Of a DNA stretch of 64,000 nt, positions 1 to 7,506 are shown piece after piece (within the stretch, counting starts at the first letter, position 1; each line of letters begins with the position of its first letter). Made by a program: the position numbers and the translations under genes. Source of the DNA: Bradyrhizobium sp. CCGUVB1N3 (GTDB taxonomy: Bacteria; Pseudomonadota; Alphaproteobacteria; Rhizobiales; Xanthobacteraceae); contig NZ_JANADR010000001.1 in assembly GCF_024199925.1 (NCBI RefSeq), positions 6,141,501 to 6,205,500 on the forward strand, read 5' to 3'. The notes beneath the pieces are model-generated. The model saw only the letters and a list, made by a program, of their open reading frames with translations, was not told the DNA's origin and did not search any database.

Positions 1-719
1 CCCTCTGGTGTCACCGAGCCCAGCAGGGTGAAACTGGCGGCACCGCCGGCGGGCGCGAAGCCGGCGCCCCAGAAATATCCGTTCTGATAATTCGTGATCA
101 CGAAACGTCCGGGAGCGGACGTGCCAAACAAGGTGGGGCTGACGATGCGCCATGGCGTGCCCGCCGTCCACGCCCATTGCGGGACCGAATTGGCCGGGAC
201 GGCCTGCGAGGGCGGCGGGGTGAACGTCGCGGGATCGTAAGGCAGCATGTAGGCCCAATGCGTCACGAGCAGGCTGTCTCCCGTGATCATCTGCATTTCC
301 ATCTCGGTCACGCCGTTGATGATTCGCATGTTACCGAGGCCGACGGTCACGGCACCGCCCGAGGTCGGTGTGAACAGCATCGTGATCTGACCCGCCGTCG
401 TCACGAAGCCCTGGATCGTGGACGTGTCGGTCGCGAGCGCCGACCCGATCTTGAGCTGCGCAACGCTCGCCCCGGTGAATGATCCATTCGTCGCGGTGGA
501 TAGCGACCACAGCGTCTGATCGCCGATCGGAATCGGATTCGAAAAACCGGTATTCGGCGCAGCGTAGGCCAGCAATTGTGCCGTCGGCACGTACCAGTGC
601 GTATTGGACAGGGTCGAATCCCAGATCGCCGACTGTGCCAGGATAGGGAAGCTCCCGCAGGTCAGGGCAGCGCCCGCAATGGACGCGAGCACACCCGCGC
701 GACAGATCGCACACACCAT
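1..719 (-). CDS. Secreted protein of unknown function, 3' end beyond window
   Basis: The frame is open from an ATG at 719 down to position 1 with no stop, so at least 239 codons are visible and the C terminus is missing. The N terminus reads MVCAICRAGVLASIAGAAL and continues to a likely signal peptidase site near SFPILAQ-S at about residue 29, so the protein is probably exported. The mature part is rich in Ser, Thr, Gly, Trp and Tyr, in short beta-like stretches, with almost no Lys and no Cys, as in periplasmic or surface proteins. I recognise no family. It follows fabI on the same strand after a 146-bp gap that holds only a weak CCCCA/TGGGG hairpin (about 821-836). Base and codon use look native. 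Confidence 0.75.
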   Translation of the reverse strand, partial: MVCAICRAGVLASIAGAALTCGSFPILAQSAIWDSTLSNTHWYVPTAQLLAYAAPNTGFSNPIPIGDQTLWSLSTATNGSFTGASVAQLKIGSALATDTSTIQGFVTTAGQITMLFTPTSGGAVTVGLGNMRIINGVTEMEMQMITGDSLLVTHWAYMLPYDPATFTPPPSQAVPANSVPQWAWTAGTPWRIVSPTLFGTSAPGRFVITNYQNGYFWGAGFAPAGGAASFTLLGSVTPE

Positions 720-865
720 CGGCAAGATCGTTCCTTCCGAACCGCGGGTCGCGCCGCCGGTCGTGCGGCGCTACCGGGCGCAGGAAACATCATCTTGTTG
801 CCGAGTCTGCCCCATGATCGTGGGGTGCGAGGAAGCGCCGCGGCCCCAGGCGGGCCTCGGAAGGC

Positions 866-1663
866 TCATTCCGCCTTCAGATCTTCCGGCTTCGGCATCA
901 GGACGATGTTGTAGCCGGAATCGACATAGTGGATCTCGCCGGTCACGCCGCCGGAGAGATCCGACAGCAGATACAGCGCCGAGCCGCCGAGCTCGTCGAG
1001 CGTGACGCCGCGGCGAAGCGGCGAGTGCTTTTGCATGAACGCAAACATCGCACGCGCTTCGCCGATGCCGGAGCCGGCGAGCGTACGGATCGGGCCTGCG
1101 GAGATCGCGTTGACGCGGATGCCGCGCGGTCCGAAATCGGAGGCGAGATAGCGCACGGAGGCTTCCAGCGCGGCCTTGGCAACGCCCATCACGTTGTAGT
1201 TCGGCATCGATCGCTCCGAGGCGCCGAAGGTCAGCGTGATCATGCTGCCGCCCTCCGTCATCAGCTCGGCAGCTCGTTTTGCGACCTCCGTGAACGAGAA
1301 ACAGGAGATCACCATGGTGCGCGAGAAATTCTCTCGGCTGGTGTCGGCGTAGCGGCCCTTCAGCTCGTTCTTGTCGGCAAAGCCGATCGCGTGGATGACG
1401 AAGTCGAGCTGGCCCCATTTTTCGCGCAAGACAGCGAATGTAGCGTCGACGCTGGCGATGTCCTCGACATCGCAAGGCAGCACCAACTCGACTCCGAGAG
1501 ACTCCGCGAGCGGCTTGACGCGCTTGCCCAAAGCGTCACCCTGGAAGGTGAAGGCGAGCTCGGCGCCGTGGGCGTGCAGCGTCTTGGCCATGCCCCAGGC
1601 GATCGAGTGATCATTGGCGATGCCCATGATCAGACCGCGCTTGCCTTTCATCAGACCTTCCAT
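866..1663 (-). CDS. fabI: Enoyl-[acyl-carrier-protein] reductase (NADH), FabI
   Basis: This enzyme carries out the last reduction of each fatty acid elongation cycle, converting trans-2-enoyl-ACP to acyl-ACP with NAD(P)H in the cytoplasm. The 265-residue SDR fold begins KRGLIMGIANDHSIAWG, the FabI version of the Rossmann nucleotide loop, and has the Tyr-x6-Lys pair as Tyr156 and Lys163 in PNYNVMGVAK. The second conserved FabI tyrosine, ten residues earlier, is Phe146 here (TLTFGASERSMPNY). A start 12 bp further in (MKGKRG) is equally possible. It lies downstream of fabA and fabB on the same strand, separated from fabB by a palindromic repeat, as in the fabA-fabB-fabI clusters of rhizobia. Confidence 0.95.
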   Translation of the reverse strand: MEGLMKGKRGLIMGIANDHSIAWGMAKTLHAHGAELAFTFQGDALGKRVKPLAESLGVELVLPCDVEDIASVDATFAVLREKWGQLDFVIHAIGFADKNELKGRYADTSRENFSRTMVISCFSFTEVAKRAAELMTEGGSMITLTFGASERSMPNYNVMGVAKAALEASVRYLASDFGPRGIRVNAISAGPIRTLAGSGIGEARAMFAFMQKHSPLRRGVTLDELGGSALYLLSDLSGGVTGEIHYVDSGYNIVLMPKPEDLKAE

Positions 1664-1685
1664 TGCCTCGTCGCTCCCATTTCGA

Positions 1686-1786
1686 CGTCATCGCCCGCGA
1701 AAGCGGGCGATCCAGTATTCCAGGACGGTTCGTGATAAATCGAGAGGCCGCGGCGTACTGGATGCCCCGCCTTCGCGGGGCATGAC
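1686..1786. repeat. Palindromic intergenic repeat between fabB and fabI
   Basis: Two inverted arms, CGTCATCGCCCGCGAAAGCG at the left and a GCCCCGCCTTCGCGGGGCAT stem at the right, flank a short core containing CCAGTATTCC and TACTGGATG. This is a REP-like element of the kind scattered through Bradyrhizobium genomes. It may end or attenuate the fabA-fabB transcript before fabI. Confidence 0.7.
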
Positions 1787-1798
1787 CAAATCAACCAA

Positions 1799-3022
1799 TC
1801 ACACATCCAACCGGCTGAACACCAGCGTGGCGTTGGTGCCGCCGAAGCCGAACGAGTTCGACAGCACGGTGCCGATTTTGACGTTGTCGATGCGCTTGCG
1901 CACGATCGGCATGTCGGCGAACACCGGATCGAGCTCCTGGATGTGCGCGCTCTCGCAGATGAAGCCGTTGTTCATCATCAGCAGCGAATAGATCGCTTCC
2001 TGCACGCCGGTCGCGCCCAGCGAGTGGCCGGTGAGCGCCTTGGTGGCGGAGATCGGCGGGCACTTCTCGCCGACGCCGAACACCTTTCGGATCGCCTCGA
2101 TCTCCGGCGGGTCGCCGGCCGGTGTCGAGGTGGCGTGCGGGTTGATGTAATCGACCTTGGTCTTCACGGTCGACATCGCCATCCGCATGCAGCGCTCGGC
2201 GCCTTCACCCGACGGCGCAACCATGTCGTAACCATCCGACGTCGCGCCATAGCCGACGATCTCGCCATAGATCCGCGCGCCGCGCGCCTTGGCGTGCTCG
2301 AGCTCTTCCAGCACCAGCACACCGGCGCCGCCCGCGATGACGAAGCCGTCGCGATTGACGTCATAGGGACGCGAGGCGGTGGCAGGCGTGTCGTTGTATT
2401 TCGAGGACATCGCGCCCATGGCGTCGAACAACACCGACAGCGACCAGTCCAATTCCTCGCAGCCGCCGGCGAAGATGACGTCCTGCTTGCCGATCTGGAT
2501 CGTCTCATAGGCATTGCCGATGCAATGGTTCGACGTCGCGCAGGCCGACGAGATCGAGTAGTTCACGCCCTTGATCTTGAACCAGGTCGCGAGCGTCGCG
2601 GACGCCGTCGACGACATCGCCTTCGGCACCGCGAACGGCCCGACGCGCTTCGGTCCCTTGCTGCGGGTGATGTCGGCGGATTCGACGATGGTCCGGGCCG
2701 ACGGGCCGCCCGAGCCCATGATGATGCCGGTGCGGATGTCGGAGACTTCATCAGGCCCGAGACCGGAATCCAGGATCGCCTGCTCCATCGCGATGTGATT
2801 CCACGCGGCACCCTGGCCGAGGAAACGCATCGCGCGCCGGTCGATCACTGTGGCGGGATCGAGTGTCGGCTCGCCCTGCACCTGCGAGCGGAAGCCCATC
2901 TCGGCATATTTCTCTGCCCGCGAGATGCCTGACTTCGCCTCGTGAAGGCTCGCAAGCACTTCCTGGGTGTTGTTTCCGATGGACGAGACGATGCCCATCC
3001 CGGTGACCACAACCCGCCTCAT
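1799..3022 (-). CDS. fabB: 3-oxoacyl-ACP synthase I, FabB type
   Basis: This is a condensing enzyme that extends acyl-ACP with malonyl-ACP; the FabB class is needed for elongation of the cis-unsaturated C10 product of FabA. The 407 residues show the Cys-His-His triad: Cys161 in [12 protein letters not shown], His296 in [11 protein letters not shown] and His333 in [12 protein letters not shown]. The N-terminal [15 protein letters not shown] and the [12 protein letters not shown] terminus are typical of the family. It follows fabA by 47 bp on the same strand, which favours FabB over FabF. The neighbouring FabA and FabI give a complete unsaturated fatty acid branch. Confidence 0.95.
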   Translation of the reverse strand: MRRVVVTGMGIVSSIGNNTQEVLASLHEAKSGISRAEKYAEMGFRSQVQGEPTLDPATVIDRRAMRFLGQGAAWNHIAMEQAILDSGLGPDEVSDIRTGIIMGSGGPSARTIVESADITRSKGPKRVGPFAVPKAMSSTASATLATWFKIKGVNYSISSACATSNHCIGNAYETIQIGKQDVIFAGGCEELDWSLSVLFDAMGAMSSKYNDTPATASRPYDVNRDGFVIAGGAGVLVLEELEHAKARGARIYGEIVGYGATSDGYDMVAPSGEGAERCMRMAMSTVKTKVDYINPHATSTPAGDPPEIEAIRKVFGVGEKCPPISATKALTGHSLGATGVQEAIYSLLMMNNGFICESAHIQELDPVFADMPIVRKRIDNVKIGTVLSNSFGFGGTNATLVFSRLDV

Positions 3023-3069
3023 GACCGCCTCGCCCTAATCGTTGTCGCCTTCAATTGATGCGCCTTGCT

Positions 3070-3591
3070 TCAGCCCAGGCTCGTGCCCTGCTTGAACAGG
3101 CCGACCTTCAGATCCTTGGCGCGATAGATAATCGTGTCGTCGACCGAAAGCCACCCGTCGGCAATGCCCAGCACCAGCTTTGAGCGCATGACGCGCTTGA
3201 TATCGATCTGGTACACGACCTTGCGGGCCTCGGGCAGCACCTGGCCGCCGAACTTCAATTCGCTCAACCCCAGCGCGCGACCGCGGCCCTCGCCGCCGAT
3301 CCAGCCGAGGTAGAATCCGACCATCTGCCAGAGCGCGTCGAGGCCAAGGCAGCCCGGCATCACCGGGTCGTTCTTGAAATGGCAGCCGAAGAACCAGAGG
3401 TCCGGCTTGACGTCGAGCTCGGCGCGCACCAGTCCCTTGCCGAATTCGCCGGCGGTATCGGAGATTTCCGTGATGCGGTCGAACATCAGCATCGGCGGCA
3501 GCGGCAATTGGGCGTTGCCCGGGCCGAACATCTCGCCGCGGGCACAAGCCAGCAAATCCTCGTATTCGTAACCGTTGCGCCTGTTCAGCAT
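3070..3591 (-). CDS. fabA: 3-hydroxydecanoyl-ACP dehydratase/isomerase FabA
   Basis: FabA dehydrates 3-hydroxydecanoyl-ACP and isomerises trans-2 to cis-3-decenoyl-ACP, the committed step to unsaturated fatty acids. From the ATG at 3591 the protein is 173 residues, the normal family length. The active pair is His71 ([14 protein letters not shown]) and Asp85 ([10 protein letters not shown]), matching His70/Asp84 of the E. coli enzyme. The frame stays open upstream to 3717, but the extra 42 residues are Arg- and Pro-rich and not family-like, so the shorter start [14 protein letters not shown] was taken. It is the first gene of the fabA-fabB cluster and is divergent from irr. Confidence 0.94.
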   Translation of the reverse strand: MLNRRNGYEYEDLLACARGEMFGPGNAQLPLPPMLMFDRITEISDTAGEFGKGLVRAELDVKPDLWFFGCHFKNDPVMPGCLGLDALWQMVGFYLGWIGGEGRGRALGLSELKFGGQVLPEARKVVYQIDIKRVMRSKLVLGIADGWLSVDDTIIYRAKDLKVGLFKQGTSLG

Positions 3592-3846
3592 CCCGGAGCC
3601 TCTGTTCAAATCCCGATGGGGCAGTTCTGGCGAGAATGGCCCCGTTTCTCGACGGAAGGAGCGCCATTCGCCGTTGTCAGGCGCGAAAACCGCGCGACCG
3701 GACGGACCGCGGGCCAAGCCTCGTCGAGCCCGACTGCGCCAAAATCGGTTAAGCGGGACCGCGCGCTCTCTATCATAGGCCCTTCCGGCGTCAAAGCGCC
3801 CTTTACAGGGTTAAATAATCGCATCTCGTCCCGGTTCCGGCCCGAC

Positions 3847-3861
3847 TTAGAACCACTCTAG
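3847..3861. promoter_or_regulatory. Candidate iron control element (Irr box)
   Basis: The 15-mer TTAGAACCACTCTAG is an imperfect inverted repeat (TTAGA / TCTAG, one mismatch) resembling the TTTAGAA-N3-TTCTAAA type ICE that Irr binds in rhizobia. It lies 82 bp before the irr start codon. It could mean autoregulation by Irr. The similarity is by eye only. Confidence 0.4.
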
Positions 3862-3873
3862 TTGCGAGAAACT

Positions 3874-3885
3874 TGCATCTGCATC
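3874..3885 (+). promoter_or_regulatory. Tandem TGCATC hexamers, candidate Fur site of irr
   Basis: Two perfect TGCATC hexamers sit head to tail, followed by the related TATCCG. Fur of B. japonicum is reported to bind imperfect direct-repeat hexamers in the irr promoter rather than a classical Fur box, and this site has that form and position, 59 bp upstream of the irr ATG. The match to the published site is from memory. Confidence 0.5.
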
Positions 3886-3943
3886 TATCCGTCCATATAT
3901 TGCACGACAATAGTGTTTTTCCTCGCGTGCCCTGAAATCGGAA

Positions 3944-4435
3944 ATGAGCGATAGCGCCCCGAACCACCACGACGAAACCGCCCATTCCGCGTCCCTCCAC
4001 TCCGGACGCCAGCCGGCCTTGACCGGCTGCCCGTGGCACGACGTCAACGAAATGCTCCAGGCTGCCGGGCTTCGCCCGACGCGCCAGCGCATGGCGCTGG
4101 GCTGGCTGCTGTTCGGCAAGGGTGCCCGGCACCTGACCGCCGAAATGCTCTATGAGGAAGCGACGCTGGCCAAGGTTCCGGTGTCGCTGGCGACCGTCTA
4201 CAACACGCTGAACCAGCTCACCGATGCCGGTCTGCTGCGCCAGGTCAGCGTCGACGGCACCAAGACCTATTTCGACACCAACGTCACCACGCACCACCAT
4301 TATTATCTCGAGAACAGCCACGAGCTGGTCGACATTCCCGACCCGCATCTGGCGCTGTCGAAGATGCCCGACGTGCCCGAGGGCTACGAGATCGCGCGCA
4401 TCGACATGGTCGTGCGCCTGCGCAAGAAGCGCTGA
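3944..4435 (+). CDS. irr: Iron response regulator Irr (Fur family)
   Basis: Irr is the global iron regulator of rhizobia: it represses heme synthesis and iron-rich proteins under iron limitation and is degraded when it binds heme. The 163-residue protein has the heme regulatory motif GCPWHDV with Cys29, absent from most Irr outside Bradyrhizobium relatives, and the second heme-binding cluster HHH at 117-119 (TTHHHYYLEN). A winged helix lies at about 45-105 (LRPTRQRMALGWLL, SLATVYNTLNQL). Presence of the Cys29 motif predicts heme-dependent turnover rather than only activity loss. The ATG is the only start that keeps the usual length. Upstream lie candidate Irr and Fur sites. Confidence 0.97.
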   Translation: MSDSAPNHHDETAHSASLHSGRQPALTGCPWHDVNEMLQAAGLRPTRQRMALGWLLFGKGARHLTAEMLYEEATLAKVPVSLATVYNTLNQLTDAGLLRQVSVDGTKTYFDTNVTTHHHYYLENSHELVDIPDPHLALSKMPDVPEGYEIARIDMVVRLRKKR

Positions 4436-4446
4436 GATCTGTCCCG

Positions 4447-4566
4447 CGTCGTCCCGGCGAAGGCCGGGACCCATACTTGAGTGATGCCTCAATAAGGCAC
4501 GCCGGTTGCTGCCTTCAAAAACAACCCAATCCTGTGGTTATGGGTCCCGGCCTTCGCCGGGACGAC
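4447..4566. repeat. Long inverted repeat between convergent irr and SH3 gene
   Basis: The left arm CGTCGTCCCGGCGAAGGCCG continues to GGGACCCATA, and the right arm is its near-exact reverse complement, TATGGGTCCCGGCCTTCGCC and GGGACGAC. The arms are about 28 bp around a core of about 60 bp. It is a REP/BIME-like element and could act as a bidirectional transcript end for the two converging genes. Confidence 0.8.
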
Positions 4567-4579
4567 AGCGACATGCGCG

Positions 4580-5107
4580 TCAGTTCACCAGCTCGTCGGA
4601 GTAGACGCCCCAGAGCCGCTCCTGCTGGATCCAGCCGTCAAAACCGTTGCCGGTGACGTGGCACCAGCCGGTGGTACATTTCTTGACCTGGGCGACAACA
4701 CCGACCTGGAGCTTTGCAGCAACTGCGCTGTCGGCGTCGGCGCGATCATAGATCGGCGCGAGATCGTCCTTGTGCTTCATGGTGACGACCGCGGTGCGGC
4801 GCCCCGACAGCAGCGAATGATAGACCCAGCCCTCGGCGCCTTCGGAATCGCGCACCCGGCGCCAGTTCTCGAACTCGGCGGTGATTTCGACCGGCAGACC
4901 GGCGCGGGTGTAGACCCAGGCCACATCGTTGTCCTTGGTCGGGCCGGCGCGGACATTCACATGGTCTGATTTGAGGCTGACATAGCGCGGCACGGGAAGG
5001 CCGCTCGCGGTCTGAACCGCGTCCTTGGCCGAATGTCCGGGGCTGACCGAAGCGCCCAGCCAACCCAACACGAGCGCCACCAGCGACCAAAAACGCCCCA
5101 ACGCCAT
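4580..5107 (-). CDS. Exported SH3-domain protein
   Basis: The 175-residue product begins MALGRFWSLVALVLGWLGAS, a signal peptide or anchor, and then carries two bacterial SH3 repeats: about 40-105 (YVSLKSDHVNVRAGP, WRRVRDSEGAEGWVYHSLL) and about 110-170 (KLQVGVVAQVKKCTTGWCHV, GFDGWIQQERLWGVY). Such proteins act in the periplasm, often bound to peptidoglycan or to amidases; the exact role is unknown. The ATG at 5107 was chosen because GGAAGGAG lies directly upstream and the signal sequence starts there; the frame is open to 5248. In related genomes this gene also lies between irr and the hydroxyacid dehydrogenase. Confidence 0.88.
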   Translation of the reverse strand: MALGRFWSLVALVLGWLGASVSPGHSAKDAVQTASGLPVPRYVSLKSDHVNVRAGPTKDNDVAWVYTRAGLPVEITAEFENWRRVRDSEGAEGWVYHSLLSGRRTAVVTMKHKDDLAPIYDRADADSAVAAKLQVGVVAQVKKCTTGWCHVTGNGFDGWIQQERLWGVYSDELVN

Positions 5108-5435
5108 CACGACCCGTCTCCTTCCGGAACCCCGGCGCAAGTGCGCCGAATTCCGAGAATCACTTCCAAATCCATGCCGCATGCCCCTCTCCCCGCCCCA
5201 CGCGGGTCTTTCCCGGCTCTGCCGTGGTTCTTGTCTTGGCCCGGCCATCTGCTAGAGAGGACGAGCGTCTAACAAACCAGTTTGGCCCGATTTTCCGGGT
5301 GGAAATATCGGGAGAGCTTGAAGGAAACGCCGGGGACGATGCGGCAGGGCCAGTGTCGAACAACCGGGTTAATGAGGTCTGAACGGTAAGCCTTTGTCGA
5401 CAGAGGCGACCAGCGATGCCTCATGAGAGCAGGAC
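5108..5435. other. Divergent promoter region SH3 gene / gyaR
   Basis: This stretch of 328 bp between two divergent genes must hold both promoters. I see no gene, repeat or strong palindrome. The part nearest gyaR (about 5270-5400) is less GC-rich than the rest. Confidence 0.5.
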
Positions 5436-6437
5436 ATGTCGGTCAAGAAAAAACCCCTCGTCGTCGTGACACGCAAGCTGCCGGACTCCATCGAGACGCG
5501 CATGCGCGAATTGTTCGACGCCCGGATCAATCTTGACGACACTCCGATGTCGCGGGAGCAGATCGCGGAGGCGGCGCGCTCGGCCGACGTGCTGGTTCCG
5601 ACCGTGACCGACCATATCGACGCCGACATCATCAACCAGCCCGACTGCAAGCTTCGCCTGATCGCGAATTTCGGCAACGGTGTCGACAATATCGACGTCG
5701 AGGCGGCACATGCGCGCGGCATCACCGTCACCAACACGCCAAAAGTTCTGACCGAGGACACCGCCGACATGACGATGGCGCTGATCCTCGCGGTGCCGCG
5801 GCGGCTGATCGAGGGCGCTTCCGTGCTCACGGAAGGCAAACCCTGGGCGGGCTGGTCGCCGACCTGGATGCTGGGCCACCGCATCGGCGGCAAGCGCCTC
5901 GGCATCGTCGGCATGGGCCGCATCGGCCAGGCCGTGGCGCGCCGTGCCAGGGCCTTCGGCCTGCAGATCCACTATCACAACCGCCGTCCCGTCGCCCCGA
6001 AGATCGCCGAGGAGCTGGGCGCGACCTATTGGGAAAGCCTCGACCAGATGCTGGCGCGGATGGACATCATCTCGGTGAACTGTCCGCACACGCCTGCGAC
6101 CTATCACCTGCTCTCGGCACGGCGGCTGAAGCTGATCCGGAAAGAGGCCTATATCGTCAACACCGCGCGCGGCGAGGTGACCGACGAGGATACGCTGATC
6201 AAGCTGATCGAAGCCGGCGAGATCGGCGGCGCCGGCCTCGACGTCTACGAGCACGAGCCCGCCGTCAATCCGAAGCTGGTGCGGCTCGCGAAAGCCGGCA
6301 AGGTGACGCTGCTGCCGCACATGGGCTCGGCCACCATCGAAGGCCGCGTCGACATGGGCGAGAAGGTGATCATCAATATTCGCACCTTCCTCGACGCCCA
6401 CAAGCCGCCGGATCGCGTGCTGCCGAGCATGCTCTGA
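5436..6437 (+). CDS. gyaR: D-2-hydroxyacid dehydrogenase, glyoxylate reductase type
   Basis: This enzyme probably reduces glyoxylate (or hydroxypyruvate) to glycolate (or D-glycerate) with NAD(P)H. The 333 residues have the split catalytic domain of the family, the Rossmann motif GIVGMGRIGQAVARR (about 157-171), followed by HNRRP, and the triad Arg in VNTARGEVTDED, Glu in DVYEHEPAVN and His in LPHMGSAT. The basic residues in HNRRPVA after the second strand suggest NADPH preference. Rhizobial homologues are annotated GyaR or D-glycerate dehydrogenase; substrate cannot be fixed from sequence. It ends 17 bp before the convergent moeB-like gene. Confidence 0.9.
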   Translation: MSVKKKPLVVVTRKLPDSIETRMRELFDARINLDDTPMSREQIAEAARSADVLVPTVTDHIDADIINQPDCKLRLIANFGNGVDNIDVEAAHARGITVTNTPKVLTEDTADMTMALILAVPRRLIEGASVLTEGKPWAGWSPTWMLGHRIGGKRLGIVGMGRIGQAVARRARAFGLQIHYHNRRPVAPKIAEELGATYWESLDQMLARMDIISVNCPHTPATYHLLSARRLKLIRKEAYIVNTARGEVTDEDTLIKLIEAGEIGGAGLDVYEHEPAVNPKLVRLAKAGKVTLLPHMGSATIEGRVDMGEKVIINIRTFLDAHKPPDRVLPSML

Positions 6438-6453
6438 GGCTTCGCTGCCACCG

Positions 6454-7257
6454 CTACTCGCGGTGGATGCTCAGATCGTCGAACACGGGTCCATCGCCAT
6501 TGAGCGGATTGGCCGGATCGCGCGCGTAGCGCAGCGTCTCGAAGCGCATCGCGCGCGCATCCAGCATCAGGAGACGGCCGACCAGGCCCTCGCCGAAGCC
6601 GACGATCTCGCGGATCGCTTCCAGCGCCATCATCGAGCCGAGCACGCCGGCGAGCGCACCCATCACGCCGGCTTCCGAGCAGGCCGGCACTGTGCCCGGC
6701 GGCGGCGCCTCCGGGAACAGGCAGCGATAGGTCGGATTGAACGCGCCTTGTTCGTTCTTTTCATGCGCGCGGATGGTCGTCAGCGAGCCGTCGAAGGTGC
6801 CGAGCGCGGCCGTAATCAACGGTCTTTTCGCAAAGAAGCAGGCGTCCGATACCAGATAGCGGGTGGAGAAATTATCGGAGCCGTCGAGCACGAGGTCGTA
6901 ATCGCCGATCAAGCCGAGCGCATTGTCGGCGTTGAGCCAGGTGGCGTGACCGACAAAGCGCACATGCGGATTGAGCGCCGCGATCCGCTCCGCGGCGCTC
7001 TCGACCTTGTGCCGGCCGATATCGGGCGTCGTGTGGATGACCTGGCGCTGCAGGTTGGAGAGCGACACGACGTCGTCATCGACCACGCCGAGCGTGCCGA
7101 TGCCGGCGGCGGCGAGATACATCAGGGCCGGCGCGCCGAGACCTCCGGCGCCGATCACCAGCACGGAGGCCTGCTTCAGCGCGGCCTGGCCTGGTCCGCC
7201 GACATCGCGCAGCACGATATGGCGGGCATAGCGTTCGAGTTCGTCGGGACTCAGCAT
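6454..7257 (-). CDS. moeB: MoeB/ThiF/HesA family E1-like adenylyltransferase
   Basis: Enzymes of this family adenylate the C-terminal Gly-Gly of a sulphur carrier such as MoaD or ThiS, activating it for sulphur transfer in molybdopterin or thiamine synthesis. The protein (267 residues from MLSPDELERYARHI) has the ATP loop VLVIGAGGLGAP (about 33-44), LDGSDNFSTRY and the conserved Cys in VPACSEAGVMG (about Cys183). The zinc CxxC pairs of E. coli MoeB are not seen; only the single Cys of YRCLFP stands in that region. A GGAAGG stands 12 nt before the ATG at 7257; an ATG at 7269 overlaps it and is less likely. MoeB versus ThiF cannot be settled. Confidence 0.85.
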   Translation of the reverse strand: MLSPDELERYARHIVLRDVGGPGQAALKQASVLVIGAGGLGAPALMYLAAAGIGTLGVVDDDVVSLSNLQRQVIHTTPDIGRHKVESAAERIAALNPHVRFVGHATWLNADNALGLIGDYDLVLDGSDNFSTRYLVSDACFFAKRPLITAALGTFDGSLTTIRAHEKNEQGAFNPTYRCLFPEAPPPGTVPACSEAGVMGALAGVLGSMMALEAIREIVGFGEGLVGRLLMLDARAMRFETLRYARDPANPLNGDGPVFDDLSIHRE

Positions 7258-7285
7258 CGTTCTGTTCATCCTTCCGGTGCTGACC

Positions 7286-7388
7286 CTCATGGTGAGGAGC
7301 GCGTAGCGCGTCTCGAACCATGAAGGCCCCGCTGTCGCCCGGGGCCATCCTTCGAGACGCGGCCCTGCGGCCGCTCCTCAGGATGAGG
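7286..7388. repeat. Palindromic intergenic repeat
   Basis: Arms CTCATGGTGAGGAGCGCGTA and CCGCTCCTCAGGATGAGG, with internal GCGTCTCGAACCATGAAGG and CCATCCTTCGAGACGCGG, form a long imperfect hairpin upstream of both divergent genes. It is one of the common repeats of Bradyrhizobium intergenic DNA. Confidence 0.7.
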
Positions 7389-7506
7389 ACTTAGCTCATT
7401 GGCCTGAGATTTAGCCTAAGACTTGGCCTGAACCACCCCGAGATTGTTTGCGACCAACGAGATGTGCTTCAATGAGCCCACGTTCAATGGTCGGGTTGGA
7501 TTTGTC

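Larger units (their letters stand above)
3592..3943. other. Divergent intergenic region fabA / irr
   Basis: These 352 bp separate fabA (minus) from irr (plus). I see no credible gene; the short open frames here lack family features. The irr-proximal part is clearly more AT-rich than its surroundings (from about 3840) and holds the candidate iron-control element and the TGCATC direct repeats listed separately. The fabA promoter must lie on the other side, but no clear -35/-10 pair was found. Confidence 0.6.

Noticed and set aside
3592..3717. A longer FabA starting at 3717
   Set aside because: The extra 42 residues are not like the family, and 173 residues from 3591 is the normal length.
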